Origin: Chitinophaga nivalis
GTDB taxonomy: Bacteria; Bacteroidota; Bacteroidia; Chitinophagales; Chitinophagaceae
Assembly: GCF_025989125.1 (NCBI RefSeq)
Contig: NZ_JAPDNR010000001.1
Location: forward strand, 8,172,087 to 8,236,086
Reading direction: 5' to 3'
DNA length: 64,000 nt
Shown piece by piece: positions 53,091 to 62,409 of the stretch. Within the stretch, counting starts at the first letter, position 1. Every line of letters starts with the position of its first letter. Made by a program: the position numbers and the translations under genes. The notes under the pieces were generated by a model. It worked only from the letters and a program-made list of their open reading frames with translations. It had not been told where the DNA came from and did no database searches.

Positions 53091-53137
53091 CTTCATTAAC
53101 AGCGGTCAGCTGTACTATATTTTGGACAAAGCGATAA

Positions 53138-54250
53138 CTATGCCTTGTGTGCTTTAATCAACTCAAAGAAATCATCAAACAGATAACGGCTATCGTATGG
53201 ACCAGGGGTTGATTCCGGGTGATACTGTACGCTGAAAGCCGGTTTGTTTTTGATACGGATACCTTCTACAGAATTATCATTCAGGTTGATGTGAGTAACT
53301 TCCACATTTTCGCTGGCTGCCACCGCAGCTGCATCTACTGCAAATCCGTGGTTCTGGGTGGTAATCTCGCACAAACCTGTTTTCAGGTTTTTCACCGGAT
53401 GATTTAACCCGCGGTGACCGTGGTGCATTTTGTAGGTAGGGATACCATTGGCCAGGGCCAGTAACTGATGTCCGAGGCAGATACCAAACAGCGGCTTTTC
53501 AGCAGCCAGGATCTGTTTTACGGTTTCTACCGCATATTTCAACGGAGCCGGATCGCCGGGGCCATTGGAAATAAAGTAAGCATGCGGTTTAAACTGCTCG
53601 CAGTCCTCGAACTTTGTATCTGTCGGAAATACCTGCAGGTAAGCACCTTTCTCAGACAAACATTTCAGCATATTACGTTTAACGCCGTTGTCCAATACCG
53701 CAATGCGGATCTCAGCATTCGGGTCGCCCACGTTGTACGCTTCTTTGGTTGTCACTTCCTGACACAGCGCCAGTCCTTCCATAGAAGGTACTTTCGCCAG
53801 TTCCGTTTTCAACTGCTCTACATCCAGTATTTCGGAAGAAATGATGCAGTTCATAGCGCCTTTGCTGCGGATATGAGACACCAGTGCGCGGGTATCTACA
53901 TCATAAATGGCTACCAGGTTATTATCGGTCAGGAACTTTTCCAGGGACTCGTCTGCCATTTTCCTGGAATAGTTGTGCGCGATATTTTTAGCGATCAAAC
54001 CACTGATCTTTACACTGCTGCTTTCTACGTCCTCTTTTTTGGTGCCGTAGTTACCGATGTAGCAGTTGTTCATGATCAGTACCTGTCCTTTGTAAGAAGG
54101 GTCCGTAAACACTTCCTGGTAACCCGTCATACCGGTATTGAAAGCTAATTCACCGGCTGCAGTGCCAATTTTTCCAAAAGCTTTTCCCTGAAAAACCGTA
54201 CCGTCGTCTAACAACAGGATGGCAGGTTGGATGGTTCTTGTCTGAGGCAT
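53138..54250 (-). CDS. carA: Carbamoyl-phosphate synthase small (glutaminase) subunit
   Basis: The 370 residues have the CarA N-terminal domain (AILLLDDGTVFQGKAFGKIG, GELAFNTGMTGYQEVFTDPS) and a class I glutamine amidotransferase domain with the nucleophile Cys in LFGICLGHQLLALANG and the His/Glu pair in VQYHPESTPGP. It supplies ammonia to CarB for carbamoyl phosphate in pyrimidine and arginine synthesis. carB is not in the window. A promoter and a terminator-like hairpin precede the gene, suggesting attenuation. Confidence 0.96.
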   Translation of the reverse strand: MPQTRTIQPAILLLDDGTVFQGKAFGKIGTAAGELAFNTGMTGYQEVFTDPSYKGQVLIMNNCYIGNYGTKKEDVESSSVKISGLIAKNIAHNYSRKMADESLEKFLTDNNLVAIYDVDTRALVSHIRSKGAMNCIISSEILDVEQLKTELAKVPSMEGLALCQEVTTKEAYNVGDPNAEIRIAVLDNGVKRNMLKCLSEKGAYLQVFPTDTKFEDCEQFKPHAYFISNGPGDPAPLKYAVETVKQILAAEKPLFGICLGHQLLALANGIPTYKMHHGHRGLNHPVKNLKTGLCEITTQNHGFAVDAAAVAASENVEVTHINLNDNSVEGIRIKNKPAFSVQYHPESTPGPYDSRYLFDDFFELIKAHKA

Positions 54251-54279
54251 TTCTGGTATCTGTTCTTGTTTTATATTTT

Positions 54280-54315
54280 AAAAAAAACCTTCAAGGGAGT
54301 ATACGCCCTGAAGGT
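54280..54315 (-). terminator. Attenuator-like terminator in the carA leader
   Basis: Arms ACCTTCA / TGAAGGT with GGG / CCC after a bulge (54287-54315), followed on the minus strand by seven Ts (54280-54286). It lies between the TAACTTTG box and the carA ATG. Confidence 0.65.
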
Positions 54316-54332
54316 TCGGATAAAAAACCGTG

Positions 54333-54340
54333 CAAAGTTA
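54333..54340 (-). promoter_or_regulatory. Promoter -7 box of carA
   Basis: It reads TAACTTTG on the minus strand, fits TAnnTTTG, and lies upstream of the terminator hairpin in the carA leader. Confidence 0.5.
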
Positions 54341-54419
54341 TGAAATGCAACAGTTAAATGCAGATTTTTTTTATCATTACCCGTTAAATCTTAACGGATA
54401 GCCTGTATCATATGTTATA

Positions 54420-55247
54420 TTACCGGATGCTAATAGATTTCAGTACCCTTTGTGCCACCTGCTGCCCTATTTCATCATCGTCGCGGTAGTCGAGGTGAAT
54501 CTGCCAGCGGTTAACGCCCCGCACCACCACCAGGTTGCGGAAAGCAAGCCGGATAGCCCCCTTGTACAGGTAATTTCCTTCCTCCAATACACCAGGCAGA
54601 CCGGAAATCAGCACGGGCACCGATTTACATTGAATATCCGTGATCTCTCCTTCAGTTTGCATCTTATTATGGGAAGCCGTTACCGCCAGTTCCAGGTTGT
54701 TGGCCACATTAGGCACATAACTATACATATTTACCCGGATCTGGATGCCGCTGCCATCTTCATTCCGGTAGCTTTTAGCATAGGCTGTTATCTGTGCTTC
54801 TTCTGCTTCCAGCGGTTGGTCATGTATCCACAATTTCACGGGCGTAGCGATCTCCAATGCCTGGCGGCCAATAGTCACGGTTGGCCAGCTGCTATACAGG
54901 CAGGCTTTGGGTACTTTCGCATAAAACAGGGTAAATACGGCCCTTTTGCCAAATAAAGTGCCTGCGGTAGCGATCAGCAGAGTAAATATGCTGAAGAACA
55001 AGATCAGCTTTCCCCTGTTTGTAGGAGCAAATTGCCGTTGCAGCCAGGGGCGGAATACTTGTTTTTTAATTTTTTTAGGGGAGATGCCCACCTGCTGCCG
55101 GTACTCTTCAAAACAAGCCAGGGGATGGTCTTTACGCCAGTCGGAAAAGGTATTGGACATTTTTTTGCCACATTGCTCGCAAAAGGTCAGGTATTCAGAT
55201 TTCAGTAGGTTGGAATGAGCGCAATGATCACATTTCAGGTATTTCAT
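54420..55247 (-). CDS. Zinc-ribbon membrane-anchored protein (unknown function)
   Basis: The 275 residues start with a four-cysteine zinc ribbon (C6/C9 and C23/C26: LKCDHC, FCEQCGKKM), then a basic linker, one membrane segment (about 80-100, KLILFFSIFTLLIATAGTLF) and an extracytoplasmic domain of about 170 residues. No family recognised. It lies between rplQ and carA on the same strand, but the rplQ terminator separates it from the ribosomal operon. The N-in topology would place the zinc ribbon in the cytosol. Confidence 0.75.
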   Translation of the reverse strand: MKYLKCDHCAHSNLLKSEYLTFCEQCGKKMSNTFSDWRKDHPLACFEEYRQQVGISPKKIKKQVFRPWLQRQFAPTNRGKLILFFSIFTLLIATAGTLFGKRAVFTLFYAKVPKACLYSSWPTVTIGRQALEIATPVKLWIHDQPLEAEEAQITAYAKSYRNEDGSGIQIRVNMYSYVPNVANNLELAVTASHNKMQTEGEITDIQCKSVPVLISGLPGVLEEGNYLYKGAIRLAFRNLVVVRGVNRWQIHLDYRDDDEIGQQVAQRVLKSISIR

Positions 55248-55306
55248 AGGGAGATAATTAAAGAGGCTATGTAATATTACGAAATTTATGCATTTATATA
55301 AGCATA

Positions 55307-55339
55307 AAAAAAGGACAAAGCCAGGCTTTGTCCTTTTTT
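55307..55339 (-). terminator. Terminator of the ribosomal protein operon
   Basis: A 14-bp perfect stem (AAAAAAGGACAAAG / CTTTGTCCTTTTTT) with loop CCAGG, just behind rplQ. Confidence 0.85.
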
Positions 55340-55355
55340 ATATCGTAAAATAAAA

Positions 55356-55847
55356 CTATTCAGCTGTTTTCTCTTCAGCAGCGTTATCTGCTTTAGGTTC
55401 AGTAGCAGCATCGTCCGCTTTTTTCTTAGCACCACCGGCACGACGAGTTTTCTTAGCAGGAGCTTTTTCAGTAGTTGTACCGTAGATTTCGTTGAAATCA
55501 ACCAGTTCAATCATCGCAACCTCTGCATTATCCCCGTGACGTTTGCCTAATTTAATGATACGGGTGTAACCACCAGGACGGTTAGCTATTTTCTCACTGA
55601 TTGTACCAAACAGTTCTTTGATAGCTTCTTTATCCTGCAGGTAGCTGAACACGATTCTGCGGTTGTGGGTAGAATCGTTTTTACCTCTTGTCAGCAGTGG
55701 TTCAACGTATACACGTAAAGCTTTCGCTTTAGCCAGTGTAGTGTTGATACGTTTGTGGCTGATCAGTTCGCAAGCCAGATTGGACATCAGGGCTTTACGG
55801 TGAGAGGCAGTTCTGCTTAATTTGTTTAATTTAACTCCGTGACGCAT
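55356..55847 (-). CDS. rplQ: 50S ribosomal protein L17
   Basis: The 163 residues start MRHGVKLNKLSRTASHRKAL and have LACELISHKRINTTLAKAKA, the L17 core. A C-terminal tail of about 40 residues, rich in Ala, Lys and Glu, is longer than in E. coli (127 residues) but usual for Bacteroidota. It is the last gene of the ribosomal cluster. Confidence 0.97.
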   Translation of the reverse strand: MRHGVKLNKLSRTASHRKALMSNLACELISHKRINTTLAKAKALRVYVEPLLTRGKNDSTHNRRIVFSYLQDKEAIKELFGTISEKIANRPGGYTRIIKLGKRHGDNAEVAMIELVDFNEIYGTTTEKAPAKKTRRAGGAKKKADDAATEPKADNAAEEKTAE

Positions 55848-55978
55848 GACATTTGTTGTTTTACCCCTTACACCGTGTCAGGAATTGTAAGGTACTTATT
55901 TGAAAATGATGAATTACGAGGGAAGATTTTCCCCTACGGGTTAGGTAGTGTTCCGGCTTCCGTTCGCAACGGTTTATA

Positions 55979-56974
55979 CTATTCTTCTTCCAGTTTCAGT
56001 TTAGACAGATCCATACCGAAGTGCAGACCTCTCTCACCCAATACCTGTTCAATTTCGCTGAGGGATTTCTGGCCGAAGTTTCTGAACTTCATCAGTTCTT
56101 CCTGTTCGTATTGTACCAGTTCGCTCAGTGAGTTGATTTTTGCTGCTTTCAGACAGTTGAATGCACGCACACTCAGATCGAGATCTTCCAGTGGTGTTTT
56201 CAGGATCTTACGCAGCTGCAGTGTTTGTTCATCTACCACATCTTCTTTCTCAGTATCTTTTGTATCAAAGCTGATGTTTTCATCAGTAATGATCATCAGG
56301 TGCTGGATGAGGATACGGGAAGCTTGTTTCACTGCTTCTTCCGGGTGGATTGTACCGTCTGTGATAACCTCCATGATGAGTTTCTCATAGTCCGTTTTTT
56401 GTTCCACACGGGTATTTTCTATGCTATACTTTACGTTTTTGATAGGCGTAAAGATAGAGTCAATAGCGATGTAGCCAAATACTGCATCTTTGGGTTTGTT
56501 TTCCTCAGCTGGCACATAACCACGACCTTTGCCGATAGTTAATTCGATATCCAGCTTAGCGGAAGGATCCAGGGTGCAAATCAGCAGTTCCGGATTCATA
56601 ATCTGGAAAGCACTGGTGGCTTTTTCGATCATATCAGCACGGAATTCGGTTTTACCCTTGATAGACAGTGAAATCTTTTCGTTCGCTACATCGCCATCAG
56701 AAATTTTCTTGAAACGAACCTGTTTCAGGTTCAGGATAATCTCAGTAACGTCTTCAGTCACACCTTTCAGTGTAGCAAACTCGTGATCAGCACCTTCAAT
56801 CTTGATACCCACAATGGCATAGCCCTCCAAAGAAGACAACAGTACGCGACGCAACGCATTACCGATAGTCACAGCATAACCTGGTTCTAATGGACGGAAT
56901 TCGAATTGAGCTTCAAAGTCGGTTGACTTCTGCAAAACGATCTTATCAGGTTTCTGGAAATTTAAAATTGCCAT
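55979..56974 (-). CDS. rpoA: RNA polymerase alpha subunit
   Basis: The 331 residues have the N-terminal dimer domain (FRPLEPGYAVTIGNALRRVL, LSSLEGYAIVGIKIEGADHE) and, after a linker, the C-terminal domain (PLEDLDLSVRAFNCLKAAKI, NSLSELVQYEQEELMKFRNF). It assembles beta and beta-prime and contacts regulators and upstream DNA. It lies between rpsD and rplQ as expected. Confidence 0.98.
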   Translation of the reverse strand: MAILNFQKPDKIVLQKSTDFEAQFEFRPLEPGYAVTIGNALRRVLLSSLEGYAIVGIKIEGADHEFATLKGVTEDVTEIILNLKQVRFKKISDGDVANEKISLSIKGKTEFRADMIEKATSAFQIMNPELLICTLDPSAKLDIELTIGKGRGYVPAEENKPKDAVFGYIAIDSIFTPIKNVKYSIENTRVEQKTDYEKLIMEVITDGTIHPEEAVKQASRILIQHLMIITDENISFDTKDTEKEDVVDEQTLQLRKILKTPLEDLDLSVRAFNCLKAAKINSLSELVQYEQEELMKFRNFGQKSLSEIEQVLGERGLHFGMDLSKLKLEEE

Positions 56975-57044
56975 TGATATGATAGATTTATTTGATTAAA
57001 TATGAGGTAAGTCCATGACCTGACGGCCATGGACCACTTATTTA

Positions 57045-57650
57045 TTACTTAGAGTACAATTCTACAATCAGTTGCTCCTTGATGTTCTCAGGAACGCTCT
57101 CTCTCTCAGGATAAGCAATGAATACACCTTTCATTTCTTTCTCATTCCAGTCTAACCAGCTGAATTTAGGATTTTTTCCACGAATAACACTGGTCAGTGC
57201 AGTATTGTTTGCGGTTTTGTTTTTCAGGCTGATAACATCTCCTGGTTTCAGTTGGAAAGAAGGAGTGTTTACAACGATACCGTTAACGGTAACGTGTTTG
57301 TGGGAAACCAGCTGACGGGCAGCAGGACGGGAAGGAGCAATACCCAGACGGAAAACTGTGTTATCCAGACGGGCTTCGAGCAGTTTAATCAATACCTCAC
57401 CGGCAACACCTTTTCTACGGGTAGCTTCGTCAAACAGATTACGGAATTGTTTTTCCAACAGACCGTAAGTGTATTTTGCTTTCTGTTTTTCTCTCAGCTG
57501 CAGTGCGTATTCGCCTAATTGTTTGCGTTTACGGTTAGCACCATGCTGACCCGGAGGGTTACTGTTTTTACCTAAATATTTACCATTACCTAAAATGGGT
57601 TCGCCAAAAATTCTGGAAATTTTGGTCTTTGGTCCTGTGTACCTTGCCAT
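57045..57650 (-). CDS. rpsD: 30S ribosomal protein S4
   Basis: The start at 57650 (MARYTGPKTKISRIFGEPIL) gives 201 residues; 24 codons upstream in the same frame are not family-like. The S4 RNA-binding domain is seen in RLDNTVFRLGIAPSRPAARQ and HVTVNGIVVNTPSFQLKPGD. The zinc-finger cysteines of some S4 proteins are absent (C-minus form). S4 starts 30S assembly. Confidence 0.97.
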   Translation of the reverse strand: MARYTGPKTKISRIFGEPILGNGKYLGKNSNPPGQHGANRKRKQLGEYALQLREKQKAKYTYGLLEKQFRNLFDEATRRKGVAGEVLIKLLEARLDNTVFRLGIAPSRPAARQLVSHKHVTVNGIVVNTPSFQLKPGDVISLKNKTANNTALTSVIRGKNPKFSWLDWNEKEMKGVFIAYPERESVPENIKEQLIVELYSK

Positions 57651-57804
57651 GTTTGAATATACTTTAGATTTTTTAGTTAATGATGTATGCTCTTCAAAAA
57701 ATCTGAAAACCTGATCATACACCCAGTTGTAAATAATAAACTACAAACTCCAGATACCAAACTTCGTATGAAATCTGGTATCTGGAATCTGCGGATATAT
57801 ATTC

Positions 57805-58206
57805 CTAAACTCTTCTTTTCTTAGGAGGACGGCAACCGTTGTGAGGTAAAGGCGTAACGTCTTTAATCATGCTCACTTCGATACCTGTATTGGCGATAGC
57901 ACGGATTGCGCTTTCACGACCAGCACCCGGACCTTTAACAAATACGTCTGCTCTTTTCAGACCGGCATCCATAGCAACCTTCGCAGCATCCTGTGCAGCC
58001 AGCTGTGCAGCATACGGAGTATTCTTTTTAGAACCTCTGAAGCCCATTTTACCGGCAGAAGACCAGGAAATAACCTGACCATGCTTGTTGGTAATGCTAA
58101 CAATGATGTTGTTAAAGCTAGCAGAGATGTGTACATCTCCGTAGTTGTCTACTTTTACTACCCTCTTTTTATTAGCAGCAGTTTTTGTATTATTTGCTTT
58201 TGCCAT
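57805..58206 (-). CDS. rpsK: 30S ribosomal protein S11
   Basis: The 133 residues contain GDVHISASFNNIIVSITNKH, WSSAGKMGFRGSKKNTPYAA and end DVTPLPHNGCRPPKKRRV, the standard S11 end. It forms part of the 30S platform near the mRNA exit. Confidence 0.98.
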   Translation of the reverse strand: MAKANNTKTAANKKRVVKVDNYGDVHISASFNNIIVSITNKHGQVISWSSAGKMGFRGSKKNTPYAAQLAAQDAAKVAMDAGLKRADVFVKGPGAGRESAIRAIANTGIEVSMIKDVTPLPHNGCRPPKKRRV

Positions 58207-58315
58207 AATTATTTAAATTCCAAATATGAAATTCCAGATCCCAAATTTTCACGACACACCGTCATTGAAACCCCCTCTGATTTGGAATTGGGATTTCAAC
58301 CTGGGATTTTATTTA

Positions 58316-58696
58316 CTATTTCTTAGTTGCTTTTTTCTTACCAGCCACTGTCTTACGTTTACCTTTACGGGTACGGCTGTTGGTACGTGTACGCTGACCT
58401 CTTACCGGTAAGCCTTTCCTGTGACGCAGACCGCGGTAACAAGCGATATCCAGCAGACGCTTGATATTCATTTGTACTTCAGAACGCAGTTGACCCTCTA
58501 CCTTAAACTCGCCGTTGATAATGTTACGGATGGCGGCTTGTTCATCGTCATTCCATTCCCGCACTTTTTTGTTTACATCGATTTCCGCCTTGTTCAGGAT
58601 ATATTGGGCGGTAGAACGGCCTATACCGAAAATATAGGTGAGGCCAATTTCTCCTCTTTTATTTTTAGGAAGATCTATACCGGCTATACGTGCCAT
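58316..58696 (-). CDS. rpsM: 30S ribosomal protein S13
   Basis: The 126 residues start MARIAGIDLPKNKRGEIGLT and have YRGLRHRKGLPVRGQRTRTN, both diagnostic of S13. The Lys-rich tail (GKRKTVAGKKKATKK) is normal for the phylum. It contacts the 50S and the P-site tRNA. Confidence 0.98.
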   Translation of the reverse strand: MARIAGIDLPKNKRGEIGLTYIFGIGRSTAQYILNKAEIDVNKKVREWNDDEQAAIRNIINGEFKVEGQLRSEVQMNIKRLLDIACYRGLRHRKGLPVRGQRTRTNSRTRKGKRKTVAGKKKATKK

Positions 58697-58754
58697 ATTT
58701 CTATTTTAGATTTTATGATTCTGATTAAAAAATCAAATTCCGTACGGGAACCGA

Positions 58755-58871
58755 TTAACCCTGACGTTGTTTAAAACGAGGATTCTTTTTGTTGATCACC
58801 AACAGAACACCTTTTCTACGAACTATTTTACAATCCGCACTTCTTTTTTTGATTGCAGCTCTTACCTTCAT
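58755..58871 (-). CDS. rpmJ: 50S ribosomal protein L36
   Basis: The 38 codons start MKVRAAIKKRSADCKIVRRK and end NPRFKQRQG before TAA. This is the L36 sequence with one of the zinc-binding cysteines (C14); others are replaced, so it is a C-minus type. It sits between infA and rpsM as in most Bacteroidota. Confidence 0.95.
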   Translation of the reverse strand: MKVRAAIKKRSADCKIVRRKGVLLVINKKNPRFKQRQG

Positions 58872-58943
58872 GATTATTATTTTATAAAAGGTTATGTTTA
58901 TTGCTTGTTAAACGCTTCTCCGCTTTAGTTATAAGCGCCGCGC

Positions 58944-59162
58944 TTATTTGTATCTGAAAATTATACGGCCTCTTGACAAATCGTATGGGCTCATCTCTAC
59001 TCCTACCTTGTCTCCTGGCAGAATGCGTATGTAGTGCATTCTCATTTTTCCAGAAATGGTAGCCAGGATTTCATGCCCATTTTCCAATTTTACACGGAAC
59101 ATAGCGTTCGACAAGGCTTCTAATATAATTCCATCCTGTTTAATGAGTGCCTGTTTTGCCAT
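58944..59162 (-). CDS. infA: Translation initiation factor IF-1
   Basis: The 72 residues (MAKQALIKQDGIILEALSNA, MFRVKLENGHEILATISGKM, IRILPGDKVGVEMSPYDLSR) form the single S1-like OB fold of IF-1. It blocks the A site at initiation. A TATCTTTG box upstream suggests extra transcription from within the ribosomal cluster. Confidence 0.98.
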   Translation of the reverse strand: MAKQALIKQDGIILEALSNAMFRVKLENGHEILATISGKMRMHYIRILPGDKVGVEMSPYDLSRGRIIFRYK

Positions 59163-59179
59163 AAAAATTTTTAGGACTG

Positions 59180-59187
59180 CAAAGATA
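59180..59187 (-). promoter_or_regulatory. Internal promoter -7 box before infA
   Basis: It reads TATCTTTG on the minus strand, a full match, 18 nt before the infA start, in a 148-nt gap after map. Confidence 0.5.
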
Positions 59188-59310
59188 GCATTTATCTTTT
59201 GAAATAGAAAAATTTACCTTAATTATTATTATTATTGCCAGTTTTTGTGTTAAAACCTGCCTGTTTAGTCGTTAAATACCTCTAATATTAGACAAATCCA
59301 CTATTGAGTA

Positions 59311-60111
59311 TTAGTAGTTTGTGTTCAATTCCGGGTTATTTTTTTCTGCTATTTCGATATCTGCATAGGTGGATAAAATATCCGGCCGGCCCTTTCCTAC
59401 TGCTACGGTGTGTTCAAAGTGCACAGAAGGACTCTTGTCGCGGGTAACTACTGTCCAGCCATCCTCCAGGTACTCTACATCCTTGGTACGCAGGTTGATC
59501 ATCGGCTCAATGGCAATCACCAGTCCTTCCTTCATCACCGGACCACTACCCCGTTTACCGTAGTTAGGGACCTGTGGATCTTCGTGCAGGTTTCTGCCCA
59601 GGCCATGCCCTACCAGCTCCCTTACCACGCCGTAACCACGCTCTTTCTCTGTATATTCCTGGATCGCATAGGAAATATCTCCTACACGGTTGCCCACGAT
59701 AGCCTTCTCAATACCTTTATAAAGCGCTGCTTTGGTAGCAGCCATCAGCCGCAGTACATTGTCGGCTACTTTACCGATGGCGAAAGTATAGGCACTGTCT
59801 GCGTGATAGCCGTTCATATAAACACCTACATCCACAGTCAGAATATCCCCATCTTTCAACACGTATTTGTTTGGAATACCGTGCACTACTTCCTCGTTAA
59901 CAGAAATACAGCATGCATTCGGGAACCCCTTATAATTTTTGAAAGAAGGAGTGGCGCCATTTTCCACAATAAACTGGTCTGCCACTGCATCCACGTCGAG
60001 TGTTGTCATACCCGGCTTGATTGCTTTCGCAACCTCGGCCAGGGAAGCACTCAGCAGCAGGGCGCTTTTACGCATCAGCTCAATCTCTTCCTTCGTCTTA
60101 TAATGAATCAT
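59311..60111 (-). CDS. map: Type I methionine aminopeptidase
   Basis: The start at 60111 (MIHYKTKEEIELMRKSALLL) gives 266 residues. Metal-binding residues are in LTVDVGVYMNGYHADSAYTF, RELVGHGLGRNLHEDPQVPN and VIAIEPMIN. It removes the initiator Met from new proteins. It follows secY in the ribosomal cluster, the usual place. Confidence 0.97.
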   Translation of the reverse strand: MIHYKTKEEIELMRKSALLLSASLAEVAKAIKPGMTTLDVDAVADQFIVENGATPSFKNYKGFPNACCISVNEEVVHGIPNKYVLKDGDILTVDVGVYMNGYHADSAYTFAIGKVADNVLRLMAATKAALYKGIEKAIVGNRVGDISYAIQEYTEKERGYGVVRELVGHGLGRNLHEDPQVPNYGKRGSGPVMKEGLVIAIEPMINLRTKDVEYLEDGWTVVTRDKSPSVHFEHTVAVGKGRPDILSTYADIEIAEKNNPELNTNY

Positions 60112-60236
60112 AACAATCCTTATTACTTTAGCTGTCAACAGTTAGTGATCAGCACTATTCAAAAAATAATATAGCCACTAAAGCAGAAAGCTTCTGTGGC
60201 TATTTTATTGCTATTGTCCGCATAGCGCACAATTAC

Positions 60237-61580
60237 TTACGCGTTAGCCGGGGCAGTTCTGCCTTTGATTCGGCCGGTGCTCATGAGACCATCGTAATGG
60301 CGCATCAGGAGCTGGCTTTCAATTTGTTGCAGTGTGTCCAGGATTACGCCCACCATGATCAGCAGGGAAGTACCACCGAAGAAGGTAGCAAAGTTGCTGT
60401 TCACTTTAAACGCAGCTGCCACACCAGGCAGAATACCTACCATTGCCAGGAAGAATGCTCCGGGCAAGGTAATACGGTCCATTACAGCGCCGATATAATC
60501 TGCAGTAGATTTACCGGGTTTAACGCCAGGAATAAAACCGTTATTACGTTTCATTTCATCCGCCATTTGTGTAGGGTTGAAAATCAACGCCGTATAGAAA
60601 TAAGTAAATACGATTACAAGTACAGCATAGATTACATTGTACCAACCATTGGTATGGTCGCTGAAGATCCTGATGAAACCGGAAGCACTTTCAGAAGAAG
60701 TAGCAAAACCGATCAGGGTAGCAGGTATAAACATAATCGCCTGGGCAAAGATGATAGGCATTACACCGGCAGCATTCACTTTCAGTGGAATGAACTGGCG
60801 TACACCACCATATTGTTTATTGCCCACAATACGTTTGGCGTAGTTAACCGGTATTTTACGGGTACCCTGCACCAACAGGATGAGCCCTACCGTAATTAAG
60901 ATAAAGATTGCGATTTCTATCAGGAACAGGATAGGACCACCCGCATCACCTGCTACCTTGCTGTAGAATTCTGCAATAAGTGCCTGTGGCAACCGGGCCA
61001 GGATCCCCATCATGATGATGATGGAAGTACCATTACCGATCCCTTTGTCTGTGATTTTCTCACCCAGCCACATTACAAACAGGGTACCTGCCGTAAGTAC
61101 GATGGTAGTGGAAAGCCAGAAGAAAAAGGTGCCATATTCAGGAATAATAGCGCCACCGGACTGATTACGCAGATAAGCTACGTAAGCGCTCGCCTGGAAA
61201 CCTGTTACTATTACTGTGAGATAACGGGTATACTGGTTAATCTTCTTGCGACCGCTTTCACCTTCCTTTTGCAGTTTCTGGAAATATGGCACTGCTATCG
61301 TCAGTAACTGGATAGCAATGGATGCGGAAATGTAGGGCATGATACCCAATGCAAATATGGAGGCCCTTGAAAACGATCCGCCGGCAAACATGTTAAACAA
61401 CCCCAAAATCCCCTGATTAGAATTCTTTTCAAAGTTGGTGAGGGCGTTTGCATCGATGCCGGGCAAAGCGATATAGGATCCTACGCGGTAGATGAGGACC
61501 AGGAGCAGGGTGGTAAGGATGCGGTTACGCAGGTCCTCAATACTCCAGATATTCTTAATCGTTTCGATAAATTTCTTCAC
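60237..61580 (-). CDS. secY: Protein translocase subunit SecY
   Basis: The 447 residues have ten membrane helices. Marks are RILTTLLLVLIYRVGSYIAL, the plug region LGLFNMFAGGSFSRASIFAL, QGTRKIPVNYAKRIVGNKQY and NPTQMADEMKRNNGFIPGVK with RPG-type turn. It forms the Sec channel with SecE and SecG for export and membrane insertion. Confidence 0.98.
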   Translation of the reverse strand: MKKFIETIKNIWSIEDLRNRILTTLLLVLIYRVGSYIALPGIDANALTNFEKNSNQGILGLFNMFAGGSFSRASIFALGIMPYISASIAIQLLTIAVPYFQKLQKEGESGRKKINQYTRYLTVIVTGFQASAYVAYLRNQSGGAIIPEYGTFFFWLSTTIVLTAGTLFVMWLGEKITDKGIGNGTSIIIMMGILARLPQALIAEFYSKVAGDAGGPILFLIEIAIFILITVGLILLVQGTRKIPVNYAKRIVGNKQYGGVRQFIPLKVNAAGVMPIIFAQAIMFIPATLIGFATSSESASGFIRIFSDHTNGWYNVIYAVLVIVFTYFYTALIFNPTQMADEMKRNNGFIPGVKPGKSTADYIGAVMDRITLPGAFFLAMVGILPGVAAAFKVNSNFATFFGGTSLLIMVGVILDTLQQIESQLLMRHYDGLMSTGRIKGRTAPANA

Positions 61581-61658
61581 AGGAAGATAAAGGTTTAATA
61601 GCGCTATTAAATATGAAAAGACGCACTACTCCGTAGGCGTCTCCTCAGTCGTAAAGTC

Positions 61659-62105
61659 TTATACCAGTTCTACTGATCCACCTGTTGTTTCGATGGCCTG
61701 TTTAGCTTTCTCACTGATCGCGTTCACTTTAACAGTAACCTTGGTTTTGAGTTCGCCGTTAGCGAGGATCTTAACTTTAGCTGTTCTGTTAATCAAACCA
61801 TTCATGAACAGAGTTTCCAGATTGAACTCCTGGAGACCATATTTCTCAACTAAATGATCTAACTGGCCCAGGTTAAAGATGGTGTATTCTTCGCGGTTGT
61901 TGTTTTTGAAACCACGTTTAGGCATACGACGCTGAATGGGCATCTGGCCACCTTCGAAGCCTCTTTTGCTAGCATAACCAGCACGTGACTGGATACCTTT
62001 GTTACCTTTTGTAGCGGTACCACCTTTACCGGAAGCCTCACCACGTCCGAGACGTTTTTCTTTATGTACAGCGCCTTTTGCAGGCTTTAATGAATGCAGA
62101 TTCAT
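61659..62105 (-). CDS. rplO: 50S ribosomal protein L15
   Basis: The 148 residues start MNLHSLKPAKGAVHKEKRLG and have GEASGKGGTATKGNKGIQSR and GFEGGQMPIQRRMPKRGFKN, the L15 N-terminal signature. It binds 23S rRNA late in 50S assembly. Confidence 0.98.
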   Translation of the reverse strand: MNLHSLKPAKGAVHKEKRLGRGEASGKGGTATKGNKGIQSRAGYASKRGFEGGQMPIQRRMPKRGFKNNNREEYTIFNLGQLDHLVEKYGLQEFNLETLFMNGLINRTAKVKILANGELKTKVTVKVNAISEKAKQAIETTGGSVELV

Positions 62106-62223
62106 AATTAATTGTTTTTACTTACGCGGAAATTAACCGCTCGCATTGTAAATGTAAAGTGTGAATAGTAAAGTTACAAATGTAAAAGTAAGATTATCAA
62201 TAGACAATCCCACAGCAGTGTTA

Positions 62224-62409
62224 CTAAGCGTTCACTGTTTCCACCTTTACCAGGTGATTTACTTTGGTAACCATACCCAGGATCTGAGGAGTAGCTTCTA
62301 CTTCAACAGTAGCGTGCATTTTAGTCAGGCCCAGTGCCTTCAAGGTCAGTTTCTGCCTCTCAGGACGGTCTATACCACTTTTCACTTGAGTGATCTTAAT
62401 CTTTGCCAT
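62224..62409 (-). CDS. rpmD: 50S ribosomal protein L30
   Basis: The 61 residues (MAKIKITQVKSGIDRPERQK, LTLKALGLTKMHATVEVEAT) are the short bacterial L30. It lies between rpsE and rplO. Confidence 0.97.
   Translation of the reverse strand: MAKIKITQVKSGIDRPERQKLTLKALGLTKMHATVEVEATPQILGMVTKVNHLVKVETVNA

Larger units (their letters stand above)
52460..53137. other. 678-bp intergenic region with two related hairpin units
   Basis: No gene is present. A 20-nt sequence (TTTTCATAACGTGGAATTTA) occurs at 52835-52854 and again at 53040-53059, each followed by a perfect stem-loop. The rest (52460-52800) is strongly AT-rich without features. The second hairpin lies 45 nt beyond the carA stop. Confidence 0.6.
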
